From: Rubrivivax sp.
GTDB lineage: Bacteria > Pseudomonadota > Gammaproteobacteria > Burkholderiales > Burkholderiaceae_C
Length of the DNA stretch: 64,000 nt
NCBI GenBank assembly: GCA_016719535.1
Contig: JADJYX010000002.1
Span: forward strand, 1 to 64,000
Direction of reading: 5' to 3'
In this document: in pieces, positions 7,554 to 15,942 of the stretch
How positions within the stretch are numbered: the first letter of the stretch is position 1
How the letters are laid out: the number at the start of each line of letters is the position of its first letter
Made by a program: the position numbers and the translations under genes
Notes under the pieces: generated by a model
Told to the model about the DNA's origin: nothing
The model's database searches: none
The model's input: the letters and a program-made list of their open reading frames with translations, nothing else

Positions 7554-9754
7554 ATGAGCGTCTCCAGCCCTGCCGTGACCCCGTCGTCCAACCTTCGACG
7601 CAGCTGGGCCGGAGCGCTCGGCGGCATCGTCGGATCGCTGAGCGTGCTGGCGGTGCCGCTGTCGCTGGGGCTGCTGGCCTTTTCGGCGCTGGGCACGATG
7701 GCGGCGCCGGTCGGCCTGCTGGCGACCTTCGTCACCGCCACGGTGGGCGGCGTGGTCTATGCGCTGGCCGGCCGCGCGCGCGTGCCGGCGTCCGGGGCCA
7801 GCTCGGCCACCGCGCTGGTGCTGGCCGCGCTCGTGCTGTCGCTGCTGGCGGACCCGCGGCTGGCGTCGGAAGGCCACGCGGACCTGCCGCGCGTGCTGGC
7901 CCTGTGCGCGCTGGCGGTGGCCTTGTCGGGCCTGCTGCAGATGGCGCTGGCGCTGGCCGGCCTGGCGCGGCTGGCGCGGCTGGTGCCGCGTCCGGTGCTG
8001 GCCGGCTTCATGAACGGCGTATCGCTGCTGATCGTCGTCGGCCAGCTGCCGCTGCTGCTCGGCGGGCAGCCAGGCGCTGCGGTCGACGGCGCCGCCCTGG
8101 CCGCAGCGATGGACCAGCCCGGCGCGCTGCTGCTCGGGCTGGGCACCGTGGCCTTCATCCTCGTGCTGCAGCGCCGCCGGCCGCGCTGGCCGGCGGCGCT
8201 GATCGCGCTCGCAGGGGGCACGCTGCTGGCCGCGTCGTGGCCGGGCCTGGCGCTGGGGCCGCTGGTCGGGCCCTTGCCGATGCACTGGCCCGACGCCCAT
8301 GTGCTGGCGCCGTTGCAGCAGGCAGCGGCATGGCCGCTGCTGGCCGACCACGCGGGTGCCGTGCTGGCCACCGCGATCGTGCTGGCCCTCATCGGCGGGC
8401 TGGAGAGCCTGCTCAGCCTGCTGGCGCTGGACGAGCAGCTCGACGCCCGCCACGACCCGCGGCACGAGCTGCTGGCGATGGGCCTGTGCAACCTCGTCTG
8501 CGGACTGCTGGGGGCCTGCCGGCGGTGGTGCTGCGCGCCCGTGCCGCTGCCATGGTGCAGGCCGGGGGCCAGGGCCGGATCGCGGCCGTGGCCGGGGCGC
8601 TGGCCTTCGGCGCGGTCTGCGTGCTGGGGGCGCCGCTGCTGGCGATGCTGCCGCTGGCGGTGCTGGGCGGCATCATGGTCACGGTGGCCATCGGGCTCGT
8701 CGACCGCTGGAGCGCGCGCCTGCTGTGGCACGGCTGGCGTGGCGAAGACTCGGCCGAGCTGCGCAGCGGCCTGACGGTGATGCTGATGGTGTGCGGCATG
8801 ACACTGTGGCTGGGCTTCGCCGCCGGCGTGGCGCTGGGCATGCTGCTGTCGATGGCGATCTTCGTCGCGCGCATGAACCGCTCGCTGCTGCGCTCGCGCC
8901 TGACGGCGGCGCAGCGGCCGTCGCGGCGCATCTACCCGGCCGCGGTCGAGGCGCTGCTGCAGCCGCAGCGCCGCGCCATCGAGGTGTGGGAGCTCGAAGG
9001 CGCGCTCTTCTTCGGCAATGCCGACCGCCTGGTCGGCCTGGCCGAGTCGCTGGACGCCGGCGTGCGCGCGCTGGTGCTGGACCTGCGCCGCGTCGGCTCG
9101 ATCGACGAGACCGCCGCCGCCGCGATCGCGCGGCTGAGCCGCATGCTGGCGCGCCGGCCGGTGCTGGTGCTGCTGGCCGGGCTGGTGCCTGGCGCGGCGC
9201 CGGAGCGCGCGCTGCTGGCCCATGGCATCACGCTGCCGCGCCTGCCCGACGCCGACCGCGCGACCGAGGTCGCCGAGCACCAGCTGCTGGGCCCGGCGGC
9301 GGAGACGACGCTGGTGGCACGGCCGCTGGAGGACAGCGACCTGCTGCGCGGCCTCGACGCGGCCGAGGTCGACACCGTGCGCGCGGCGATGACCGAGCTG
9401 CGCCTGTTTGCCGGCCAGCCGCTGTTCCGCCAGGGTGACCCTGCCGACGGCCTGTACGTGCTGACGCTGGGCTCGGTGAGCGTGATCGGCCACGACGGCG
9501 CCAGCACGCAGCGCTACCTCAGCCTGTCGCCCGGGATGATGGTCGGCGAGACGGCGCTGCTCGACGGTGGCGGCCGCAGCGCCGACGCGGTGGCCGACGG
9601 CTTCACCGTGCTGCACCACCTGGGCGGCGAGGCGCTGCAGCGGCTGCAGGCCGACCACCCCGCGATCGCCGCGCGGCTGCACCGCAACATCGCCGTGCAC
9701 CTGTCGCGGCGGCTGCGCGCCGCCAGCATCGCCTGGTGGAGCAGCCAGCATTGA
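7554..9754 (+). pseudogene. SulP-type anion transporter with STAS-like and cNMP-binding domains, frameshifted
   Basis: The N-terminal frame encodes the hydrophobic SulP core (residues ~20-330, including RPVLAGFMNGVSLLIVVGQLP). Near 8510-8514 the protein match moves to a second frame that holds the last membrane segments, a STAS-like region (LDLRRVGSIDETAAAAI) and a C-terminal cyclic-nucleotide-binding domain (LFRQGDPADGLYVLTLGSVSVI, then GMMVGETALLDGG). Adding one G to the five-G run at 8510-8514 (as in CTG GGG GGC CTG) would restore one 733-residue protein. As written, the first frame terminates at 8774. SulP proteins carry sulfate, bicarbonate or other anions; the substrate here is unknown. 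Sequencing error in a G run is plausible. Confidence 0.85.
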
Positions 9755-9830
9755 TCGCCGCCGCCGGCCACGCCGCGCGGCGCCGCTCGTCTAGACTGCG
9801 GCGCAGCGCATCGATCCCGCGAGGAAGCCC

Positions 9831-11378
9831 ATGTCCGACCCCATCCTCGTCGCCCAGCACGGCGACATCCACTGCGAGCTGCTGCCCGCCCTGGCCAACC
9901 GCCACGGCCTGATCACCGGCGCCACCGGCACCGGCAAGACCATCACGCTGCAGAAGCTGGCCGAGAGTTTCAGCCTCATCGGCGTGCCGGTCTTCATGGC
10001 CGACGTCAAGGGCGACCTGACCGGCATCACGCAGGCCGGCAGCCTCGCGCCGAAGATCGCCGCCATCCTGAAGGAACGCGGGCTGCCGCTGCCCGACAGC
10101 GTGCAATGCCCGGCCACGCTGTGGGATGTCTTCGGCGAGCAGGGCCACCCGGTGCGCGCCACCGTGTCGGACATGGGGCCGCTGCTGCTGGCGCGCATGC
10201 TGGCGCTCAACGAGACGCAGGCCGGCGTGCTCAACCTGGTGTTCAAGATCGCCGACGACCATGGCCTGCTGCTGCTGGACATGAAGGACCTGCGCGCCAT
10301 GCTGCAGTACCTGGGCGACAACGCGGCGCAGTTCACCACCGAATACGGCAACATCAGCGCCGCCAGCGTGGGCGCCATCCAGCGCGGGCTGCTGCAGATC
10401 GAGGAGCAGGGCGGCGACAAGTTCTTCGGCGAGCCCATGCTCGACATCCACGACTTCATGCAGACCGTCGACGGCAAGGGGGTGATCAACATCCTCACCG
10501 CCGACCGGCTGATGAATGCGCCGCGCCTGTATGCGACCTTCCTGCTGTGGATGCTGTCGGAGCTGTTCGAGGCGCTGCCCGAGGTGGGCGACCTCGACAA
10601 GCCCAAGCTGGTGTTCTTCTTCGACGAGGCGCACCTGCTCTTCAAGGACGCGCCGGCGGCGCTGGTCGAGCGCATCGAGCTCGTCGTGCGCCTGGTGCGC
10701 AGCAAGGGCGTGGGTGTGTATTTCGTGACGCAGAACCCGCTGGACGTGCCCGACACCGTGCTGGCGCAGCTGGGCAACCGCGTGCAGCATGCGCTGCGCG
10801 CCTTCACGCCGCGCGACCAGAAGGCGGTGAAGAGCGCCGCCGAGACCATGCGCGCCAACCCGAAGATCGGCAACATGGCTGCCGCCATCACCGAGCTCGG
10901 CGTCGGCGAGGCGCTGATCAGCTTCCTCGACGCCAAGGGCCGGCCGAGCGTGACCGAGCGTGTCTTCGTGATCCCGCCGGGCAGCCAGATCGGGCCCATC
11001 ACGCCGCCGCAGCGCCAGGCGCTGATCGCCGGCAGCCTGGTGGCCGGCGCCTACGAGAAGACGGTCGACCGCGAATCGGCCTACGAGAAGATCAAGGGCC
11101 GCGTCGAAGCCCCGGCCGAGGCCGGCGCGGCAGCGGCCCCGAAGCCGACCTTGCCGGGCCTCGGGGCCCCTGCCGGCCAGGCGCCGGCCGCCAGCGGCGG
11201 CGGCATGTTCGACGGCCTGAAGGAGGCCGTCTTCGGCCGCACCGGGCCGCGCGGCGGGCAATACCCGGGGCTGGCCGAGAAGGCGGCCTCGTCGGCGGTG
11301 CGCAGCATCGGCTCGGCGGTGGGCCGCGAGATCATCCGCGGCGTGCTGGGCTCGCTGCTGGGCGGCAAGCGACGCTGA
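9831..11378 (+). CDS. HerA-like / DUF853 P-loop ATPase
   Basis: A 515-residue cytosolic ATPase of the DUF853 (YjgR) family, related to HerA/FtsK translocases. The Walker A motif GATGTGKT is at residues 30-37 and Walker B LVFFFDEAH is at about 261-269, followed by the arginine-containing RLVRSKGVGVYFVTQNP segment. The C-terminal ~100 residues are Ala/Pro/Gly-rich and less conserved. A good ribosome site (AGGAA, seven bases before the ATG) fixes the start. The cellular role of this family is not established. It is followed after seven bases by the DUF1499 gene, so the two may be cotranscribed. Confidence 0.9.
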   Translation: MSDPILVAQHGDIHCELLPALANRHGLITGATGTGKTITLQKLAESFSLIGVPVFMADVKGDLTGITQAGSLAPKIAAILKERGLPLPDSVQCPATLWDVFGEQGHPVRATVSDMGPLLLARMLALNETQAGVLNLVFKIADDHGLLLLDMKDLRAMLQYLGDNAAQFTTEYGNISAASVGAIQRGLLQIEEQGGDKFFGEPMLDIHDFMQTVDGKGVINILTADRLMNAPRLYATFLLWMLSELFEALPEVGDLDKPKLVFFFDEAHLLFKDAPAALVERIELVVRLVRSKGVGVYFVTQNPLDVPDTVLAQLGNRVQHALRAFTPRDQKAVKSAAETMRANPKIGNMAAAITELGVGEALISFLDAKGRPSVTERVFVIPPGSQIGPITPPQRQALIAGSLVAGAYEKTVDRESAYEKIKGRVEAPAEAGAAAAPKPTLPGLGAPAGQAPAASGGGMFDGLKEAVFGRTGPRGGQYPGLAEKAASSAVRSIGSAVGREIIRGVLGSLLGGKRR

Positions 11379-11385
11379 AGCCGCG

Positions 11386-11889
11386 GTGCGCCGCGCCCTG
11401 CGCCGCCTGGCGGCGTTGCTGTTCGCGTTGCCGCCGGCGGTGCTGGTCGTGGCGCAGCTGGGTGCGTTCGGCGGCACGGCGCCCACTGACCTGGGCGTGC
11501 GTGACGGCCGCCTGAAGCCGCCGTCGGCAACACCGAACAGCGTGCACAGCCAGGCCGCCCTGTGGCCGGACCACCCGCAGCGTGCGGGTGCACGGATCGA
11601 CCCGCTGCCGCTGCGCGGCGATGGGCCGGCGTCGATCGCACGCATCCGCGAGATCGTGACGGCGATGCCCGGCGCCACCGTCGTCGCTGCACGCCCCGAC
11701 TACCTGCACGTCGCCTTCCGCACACGCTGGATGGGCTTCGTCGACGATGCCGAATTCTGGTTCGACGCCGCCGCGGGCGTGGTGCAGGTGCGCTCGGCCT
11801 CGCGCCTGGGACGGCGCGATTTCGACGTCAACCGCGAGCGCATGGAAGCCATCCGTGCGGCGCTGAAGCAGGCCGCGCCGGCGCCCTGA
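11386..11889 (+). CDS. DUF1499 domain-containing membrane-anchored protein
   Basis: A 167-residue protein beginning with a GTG codon. An N-terminal hydrophobic helix (residues ~6-28) is a signal or membrane anchor. The rest matches DUF1499: CxxPN-like segment SATPNSVHSQA, a long helix (IARIREIVTAMP), and RTRWMGFVDDAEFWFDA with the terminal SASRLGRRDFDVNRERM. Function is unknown. It is seven bases after the ATPase gene and ends ten bases before the convergent SnoaL-like gene. Confidence 0.85.
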   Translation: MRRALRRLAALLFALPPAVLVVAQLGAFGGTAPTDLGVRDGRLKPPSATPNSVHSQAALWPDHPQRAGARIDPLPLRGDGPASIARIREIVTAMPGATVVAARPDYLHVAFRTRWMGFVDDAEFWFDAAAGVVQVRSASRLGRRDFDVNRERMEAIRAALKQAAPAP

Positions 11890-11899
11890 CGGCAACGCA

Positions 11900-12307
11900 T
11901 CAGTCGCCGACGCGCAGCGCCATCGCATGCAGCCAGGTGTCGGCGCGGTGGCGGAAGCGCGCCACGCGGCCTTGGGCGTCGAAGTGGAACAGGTGCACCT
12001 CGTCGACCTCGACCACGCGCTTGCCGGTGGCGCGCACGGTTGCCTCGAAGTCGACGATGCCCACCGCGAGCGCGCCCTCGCCGACGACATGCTTGGGCAC
12101 GAAGCGGTGGAACTCGACCTGGGTCATCAGGGTGTCGAAGAAGCGCGGCACCTGGTCGCGGCCGCGCAGCGGCTGCAGCCAGGGCACCGGGTTGGGTGCG
12201 GTGCCGTATTCCCACTCGACGTCGTCGGCCAGGCAGGCCAGGATGGCGGGCACATCGCCGCGACCGAAGGCGGCGTAGATGTGGTGGACGGTCTCGATCG
12301 GGGTCAT
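11900..12307 (-). CDS. SnoaL-like / nuclear transport factor 2 family protein
   Basis: A 135-residue protein with the cone-shaped NTF2-like fold: ETVHHIYAAFGRGDVPAILACLADDVEWEYG at the N terminus and a C-terminal sheet strand pair (VVEVDEVHLFHFDAQGRVARFRH). Members are polyketide cyclases, steroid isomerase-like enzymes or small-molecule binders; no catalytic residues can be assigned with confidence here. It is convergent with the DUF1499 gene and divergent from the sigma factor gene, with 227 bases between. The ATG at 12307 is preceded by GAGGAGA, a good ribosome site. Confidence 0.8.
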   Translation of the reverse strand: MTPIETVHHIYAAFGRGDVPAILACLADDVEWEYGTAPNPVPWLQPLRGRDQVPRFFDTLMTQVEFHRFVPKHVVGEGALAVGIVDFEATVRATGKRVVEVDEVHLFHFDAQGRVARFRHRADTWLHAMALRVGD

Positions 12308-12534
12308 GGTGCGTCTCCTCGAGGTGGCGGGATCGTCGGGCCGCGAATGTCGCCCGGCGATGCTGCGCATACGGCGCCATGCCGCCGATGGATGCATCCG
12401 ATCGAGCGGCCGGCGCGTACTCGGTCCATGCCGCCTCATCGCCGATGAACACCGCCCTCTGCCCCTGCACCCCCGCCTCAGCCCCTGTGCGCGGGGGTCG
12501 CGCTCTGCTAAGGTGGCACGCAACCGCGCGCACC

Positions 12535-13131
12535 ATGGCTGCCGATGCGACCCCACATCCCGCGCAAGTGGCCGATCGGGCCACCCGGGCCGCGCGCGAC
12601 GCCGCGCTCGCGGTTGCCCTGGCCCATGCCGCGGCCGGCGATGCCCTCGCCTTCGAGCGCTTCTACAACGCGACCGTCGGCTACGCCCGCGCGCTGGCGC
12701 GACGCATCGTGCACGGTGCCGACCTCGAAGACGCGCTCGCCGATGCCTACCTCGACGCCTGGCGCCTGGCGCCGCGCTTCGACCCCGCGCGCGGCAGCGC
12801 CGTCAGCTGGCTGCTCAATATCGTGCACAGCCGGGCGCTGGACATCTGCCGGCGCCGGCACGCCGGGTGCGATGAACTTCAGACACCCGAGGCCGACAGC
12901 GCCGACCCCGGACCCGGCGACCGGCTGTGGCAACGCGAGGCCGGCCGGCGCCTGAACCAGGCGCTGGCTGCGCTGTCCGCCAACGAGCGCTGGGTGCTCG
13001 GCCTGGCCTATTTCCGCGACCAGACGCAGCAGGCGATCGCCGACACCACGGGCCTGCCACTGGGCACCGTGAAGTCGCTGATCCTGCGTGCGCAGGGCAA
13101 ACTGCGGCAAGCCCTCTGCGACCTGCCATGA
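12535..13131 (+). CDS. ECF-type RNA polymerase sigma factor
   Basis: A 198-residue ECF sigma factor. The sigma-2 region is ERFYNATVGYARALARRIVHGADLEDALADAYLDAW (residues ~40-80, cited in part) and sigma-4 has LSANERWVLGLAYF followed by the helix-turn-helix QQAIADTTGLPLGTVKSLILRA. It overlaps the cupin gene by ATGA, the usual arrangement of an ECF factor with its ChrR-like partner, which suggests control of a redox or singlet-oxygen response. The ATG at 12535 is the first that gives a complete sigma-2 region. Longer upstream frame is not family-like. Confidence 0.9.
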   Translation: MAADATPHPAQVADRATRAARDAALAVALAHAAAGDALAFERFYNATVGYARALARRIVHGADLEDALADAYLDAWRLAPRFDPARGSAVSWLLNIVHSRALDICRRRHAGCDELQTPEADSADPGPGDRLWQREAGRRLNQALAALSANERWVLGLAYFRDQTQQAIADTTGLPLGTVKSLILRAQGKLRQALCDLP

Positions 13132-13583
13132 CCCCCGAAGACATCGACCGCCGCCCGTCCTGGCTGTACGAGGCCCTCGAGCCCGATCCGCCACAGCCGG
13201 CCGACATGCGGCTGAAGCGGCGGCTGTTGCACGCCATCGCCGCCGAGGCCACGCCGCAACACCTGACGGTGCAGCCGGACGATGCCGCCGCGCCCTGGCA
13301 AGCCTTCGGTCCCGGCCTGCAGATCAAGGTGCTGCACCAGGCCGATGGGGTGATGTCCTACCTGGTGCGGCTGGCCGCCGGCGCCAGCCTGCCGCCGCAC
13401 CGGCACCCGCTCGACGAGGAATGCGTGGTGCTGCAGGGCGAGGTGCGCATCGGCAGCTTGCGCGTGGCGGCCGGGGGCTACCACCGCGGGCGGCGCGGGC
13501 TGCCGCACGACCGGCTGATCAGCGACGAGGGCGCGCTGATCTTCCTGCGCGGCGCCGAACCCGAATTCGCGCAGCTGCTGTAG
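13128..13583 (+). CDS. ChrR-like cupin protein, probable anti-sigma partner
   Basis: A 151-residue protein with a C-terminal cupin (residues ~60-145): LAAGASLPPHRHPLDEECVVLQGEVRIGS contains the paired histidines and glutamate of a metal-binding cupin. ChrR anti-sigma factors have an N-terminal zinc domain with an HxxxCxxC motif plus a C-terminal cupin. Here the N-terminal ~55 residues are short and lack that motif, so sigma binding would need another route. The ATGA overlap with the ECF gene is the main reason for the functional link. Confidence 0.8.
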   Translation: MTPEDIDRRPSWLYEALEPDPPQPADMRLKRRLLHAIAAEATPQHLTVQPDDAAAPWQAFGPGLQIKVLHQADGVMSYLVRLAAGASLPPHRHPLDEECVVLQGEVRIGSLRVAAGGYHRGRRGLPHDRLISDEGALIFLRGAEPEFAQLL

Positions 13584-13584
13584 C

Positions 13585-14427
13585 TCAGGCGAGCTGCCGC
13601 CGCACATGCGCGGCCAGCACCGCCAGCAGGCCTTCGATGGTGCGCTGCAGGCGGTCGAAGCCGGCATTCTTCGCCAGACTGCGGTCCATGTAGAGCGAGC
13701 GCTTGACTTCGACCTGCAGCGAATGCCAGCCGCGCGCGGGCTGGCCCGACTGGCGGATGATCTCCACGCCCTTGAACGGGTCGTTGCGCGCCACGCTGTA
13801 GCCGGCGCTGCGCAGCGCGTCCTCGACCACGGCCATGGTGGCGGCGTCGCAGGTGCTGTCGTCGAGGTTGCCGAGCACGAAGTCGGCCAGCGGCTTCTCG
13901 GGCAGACCGAGCTTGCGGTAGGCCTCGTCGGGCATCGAGTGCACGTTCAGGTGCCAGCGCCGCGGGTGCTGCGCCGCGGCCTGCCCGAGCGCGGCGTCCA
14001 GCGCATCGTGATACGGCCGCCAGCAGCGGTCGATGCGGCCCTGCACCTCGGCGGCGCTCAGCCGGCGGTCGTAGATCGGCCGCCCGTCCATCAGCCGCCA
14101 CACCAGGCCGATGCCGAGCTCGGTCTTGCGGCTCGGCGACAGCGGGCCCGGCCAGGATTCGGCCAGCAGCGCGGGATCGATGTCGGCCAGGCTGCGGTTG
14201 GGGTCGATGTAGGCGCGCGGAAATTCGGCCGCCAGCAGCGTGGCGCCATGCTGCGGCGCGCTGGCCCAAAGTTCGTGCACCCAGGTGTCCTCGCCCTGGC
14301 GCAGCGCCAGGCCGGACAGGATGCTGCCGAAGTCGTCGGGGTAGGCGGTGCCGCTGTGCGGCGAGTCGACGACGATGGGCAGCGGCGTGCCGACGGGCGG
14401 GGTGATCGTGATGGGCGCGGTAGACAT
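13585..14427 (-). CDS. N-formylglutamate amidohydrolase family protein
   Basis: A 280-residue member of the N-formylglutamate amidohydrolase (FGase) family, which hydrolyses N-formyl-L-glutamate to formate and glutamate in some histidine-degradation pathways. The N-terminal VVDSPHSGTAYP and the central WHLNVHSMPD histidine motif, then the late EVKRSLYMDR segment, are typical. No other hut gene lies nearby, so the true substrate is open. It is convergent with the cupin gene (one base apart) and follows the 82-residue gene by nine bases. Confidence 0.88.
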   Translation of the reverse strand: MSTAPITITPPVGTPLPIVVDSPHSGTAYPDDFGSILSGLALRQGEDTWVHELWASAPQHGATLLAAEFPRAYIDPNRSLADIDPALLAESWPGPLSPSRKTELGIGLVWRLMDGRPIYDRRLSAAEVQGRIDRCWRPYHDALDAALGQAAAQHPRRWHLNVHSMPDEAYRKLGLPEKPLADFVLGNLDDSTCDAATMAVVEDALRSAGYSVARNDPFKGVEIIRQSGQPARGWHSLQVEVKRSLYMDRSLAKNAGFDRLQRTIEGLLAVLAAHVRRQLA

Positions 14428-14436
14428 CGCGAGATG

Positions 14437-14685
14437 CTACGCCGGCGCGATGAGGGTCGACATGCGGCTCACGTCGCGGTCGAAGGCGGCCAGGGTGATG
14501 TCGGAGACCGGCGCATTCAGCATCATCGTGCGCGCGACCTCGGCGGTGACCGAGAACGAGCGCGTGAGATCGGCGCGGGTTTCGGCGCCCATCTGCTGCA
14601 GCAGCGCGGTGACGAGCGCATCGAGCGCCGACACGCTGCCCTTGAGCTCGCAGATGCGCTCGGTGGCTTCCTGCAGGTTTCTCAT
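14437..14685 (-). CDS. small conserved-looking helical protein, function unknown
   Basis: An 82-residue protein without a recognised domain. It is predicted largely alpha-helical (ICELKGSVSALDALVTALLQQM, cited in part), with no signal peptide or membrane segment. The codon pattern is like its neighbours, and it sits between the cold-shock gene and the amidohydrolase gene on the same strand, nine bases before the latter. The position after the csp terminator suggests its own promoter or read-through. I cannot name a family. Confidence 0.65.
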   Translation of the reverse strand: MRNLQEATERICELKGSVSALDALVTALLQQMGAETRADLTRSFSVTAEVARTMMLNAPVSDITLAAFDRDVSRMSTLIAPA

Positions 14686-14703
14686 CGCGCCCTTCCAGAA
14701 ACG

Positions 14704-14730
14704 AAAAAACCGCGGACGGTGCCGCGGTTC
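14704..14730 (-). terminator. rho-independent terminator of the csp gene
   Basis: On the minus strand an AACCGCGG / CCGCGGTT stem with a six-base loop is followed by a run of six T. It lies 35 bases past the cold-shock stop codon. Confidence 0.85.
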
Positions 14731-14764
14731 GGGTGCCGACCCCTGGCGGGGCCTGGCGTATCGA

Positions 14765-14977
14765 TCAGCCCAGGGCGCGGATCTTGGAGGCTTGCGGGCC
14801 CTTCTGGCCCTGCGTCACCTCGAACTCGACGCGCTGTGCTTCGGCCAGGGTCTTGAAGCCCGAGCCTTGGATTTCGCTGAAGTGGGCGAAGAGGTCCTTG
14901 CCGCCATTGTCAGGGGCGATGAAGCCAAAGCCCTTGCCTTCGTTGAACCACTTCACGGTGCCAGTTTCGGTTGCCAT
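14765..14977 (-). CDS. cold-shock protein (CspA family)
   Basis: A 70-residue single OB-fold cold-shock protein that binds single-stranded RNA and DNA and melts RNA structure. RNP1 is KGFGFIA and RNP2 is DLFAHFS; the N terminus TGTVKWFNEGKGFGF is standard. The AAGGAAATCAAT ribosome site is strong. A leader of about 145 bases lies between the predicted -10 box (15130-15135) and the ATG, as in cold-induced csp genes. A clear terminator follows. Confidence 0.96.
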   Translation of the reverse strand: MATETGTVKWFNEGKGFGFIAPDNGGKDLFAHFSEIQGSGFKTLAEAQRVEFEVTQGQKGPQASKIRALG

Positions 14978-15135
14978 ATTGATTTCCTTTCAAGTGAAAC
15001 GCCGGCACATGCCGACGCCGTGCAGAAACGCCAAGAAGTTCACTTGCTGGAAATCCACCGAACGACCGGCTGACGCCGGCAGAGCTGAAGAGACCTACGA
15101 GAGACGGTCCTGAACATGCCTACCCAAACAGTATA
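14978..15135 (-). promoter_or_regulatory. csp leader and possible -10 box
   Basis: On the minus strand TATACT (15130-15135) is a good -10 match without a clear -35. The transcript would carry a long leader containing a GCCGGCGT-rich hairpin near the ribosome site. Long structured leaders of csp genes control cold-dependent translation; that this one does so is inference. Confidence 0.45.
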
Positions 15136-15187
15136 CCCGCTATCGGCGACCTGCGCCTGCCGCCTTTCAAGCCCACCCGGCGCGGGC

Positions 15188-15295
15188 GGACCGAAAGCGC
15201 GCGATGCGCCGCGGTCGCGGGTGGACGCGGGGACCCGCGGCCTGCTGCAGCTGCGCCCGTTACGACGCGCAGCGCTACCGCGGCATCTCGACATC
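15188..15295. repeat. left copy of a ~107 bp direct repeat flanking the kelch gene
   Basis: Starts with GGACCGAAAGCGCG and ends with CGGCATCTCGACATC. It aligns to 18614-18718 in the same orientation with about six substitutions and two small gaps. The gaps break any shared frame, so the repeat is probably not under coding constraint. Confidence 0.88.
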
Positions 15296-15942
15296 CACCT
15301 GGCTGTCCGGCCTCACGCGAAGGACGTTGCGGGTGGAGCCATCGAACGCGTCCCGCTCTTCATGCCCATGGTTCGTGACCTGTAGGCCGCCCCCGACGTC
15401 GAACTGTTGATCGTTGGGATGCCTGAGACCCTGCGCGAACATGCGCGCCGCCCCTTCGCGGCCGTCCGTTCCGATGAGGATTTCCATCATGATGCCGCTG
15501 TCCATATTGCCGGGCCAGAGGCTGTCGTTGCGATACGCATGCCGTCGGCACCCACCTGCTTCAGCGATGCCGGTCCCGGCGTGAGCAGGTCGTCCCGGGC
15601 CCAGCGTTGCGCACCCTGCACGTCGAGGCGCCACACCCCACGGTTCGGCACACTCGGTCACGTGGAGGTCGCTATTCTTGTCGAAGCCGGACTTCAGTCA
15701 TGGACCCACCGAAGGCGCCGGTCGTGACGGGCATCGGAAGCGCAACGGCGCGGTTACCGATGACGTCGATATGCCAAAAGCCGTTCAGATGCCTTCTGCC
15801 GCATCCCATGACCACCGCGCAGATGGATGCTGCCGTTGCCAGTCACCGCCAAGCCGACGTGGAAGAAGCCCCCTCGTTGAATCCGAAGTCGGCGCACAAC
15901 GAAAACCTTGAGACAGGACACGCTGGACCGGCCCTGGGGTGC
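15296..15942. other. intergenic stretch with no recognisable gene
   Basis: This 647-base stretch lies between the left repeat and the end of the kelch gene. It is less GC-rich than the neighbourhood. Open frames of 106-129 codons exist on both strands (for example minus-strand 15275-15661), but none has a family match I recognise, a convincing ribosome site or typical codon use. The minus-strand frame ends within the repeat with VDVEMPR, the same residues read at the right copy. It is best read as decayed or non-coding DNA. Confidence 0.6.

Noticed and set aside
11900..12556. 218-codon version of the SnoaL-like gene with an N-terminal extension
   Set aside because: The first ~83 residues are Arg-rich and unlike the family; the ATG at 12307 has a good ribosome site and the family N terminus.
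15275..15661. 128-codon minus-strand frame in the gap before the kelch gene
   Set aside because: No recognised family, no ribosome site, unusual composition, and it runs into the direct repeat. Considered noise or a decayed remnant.
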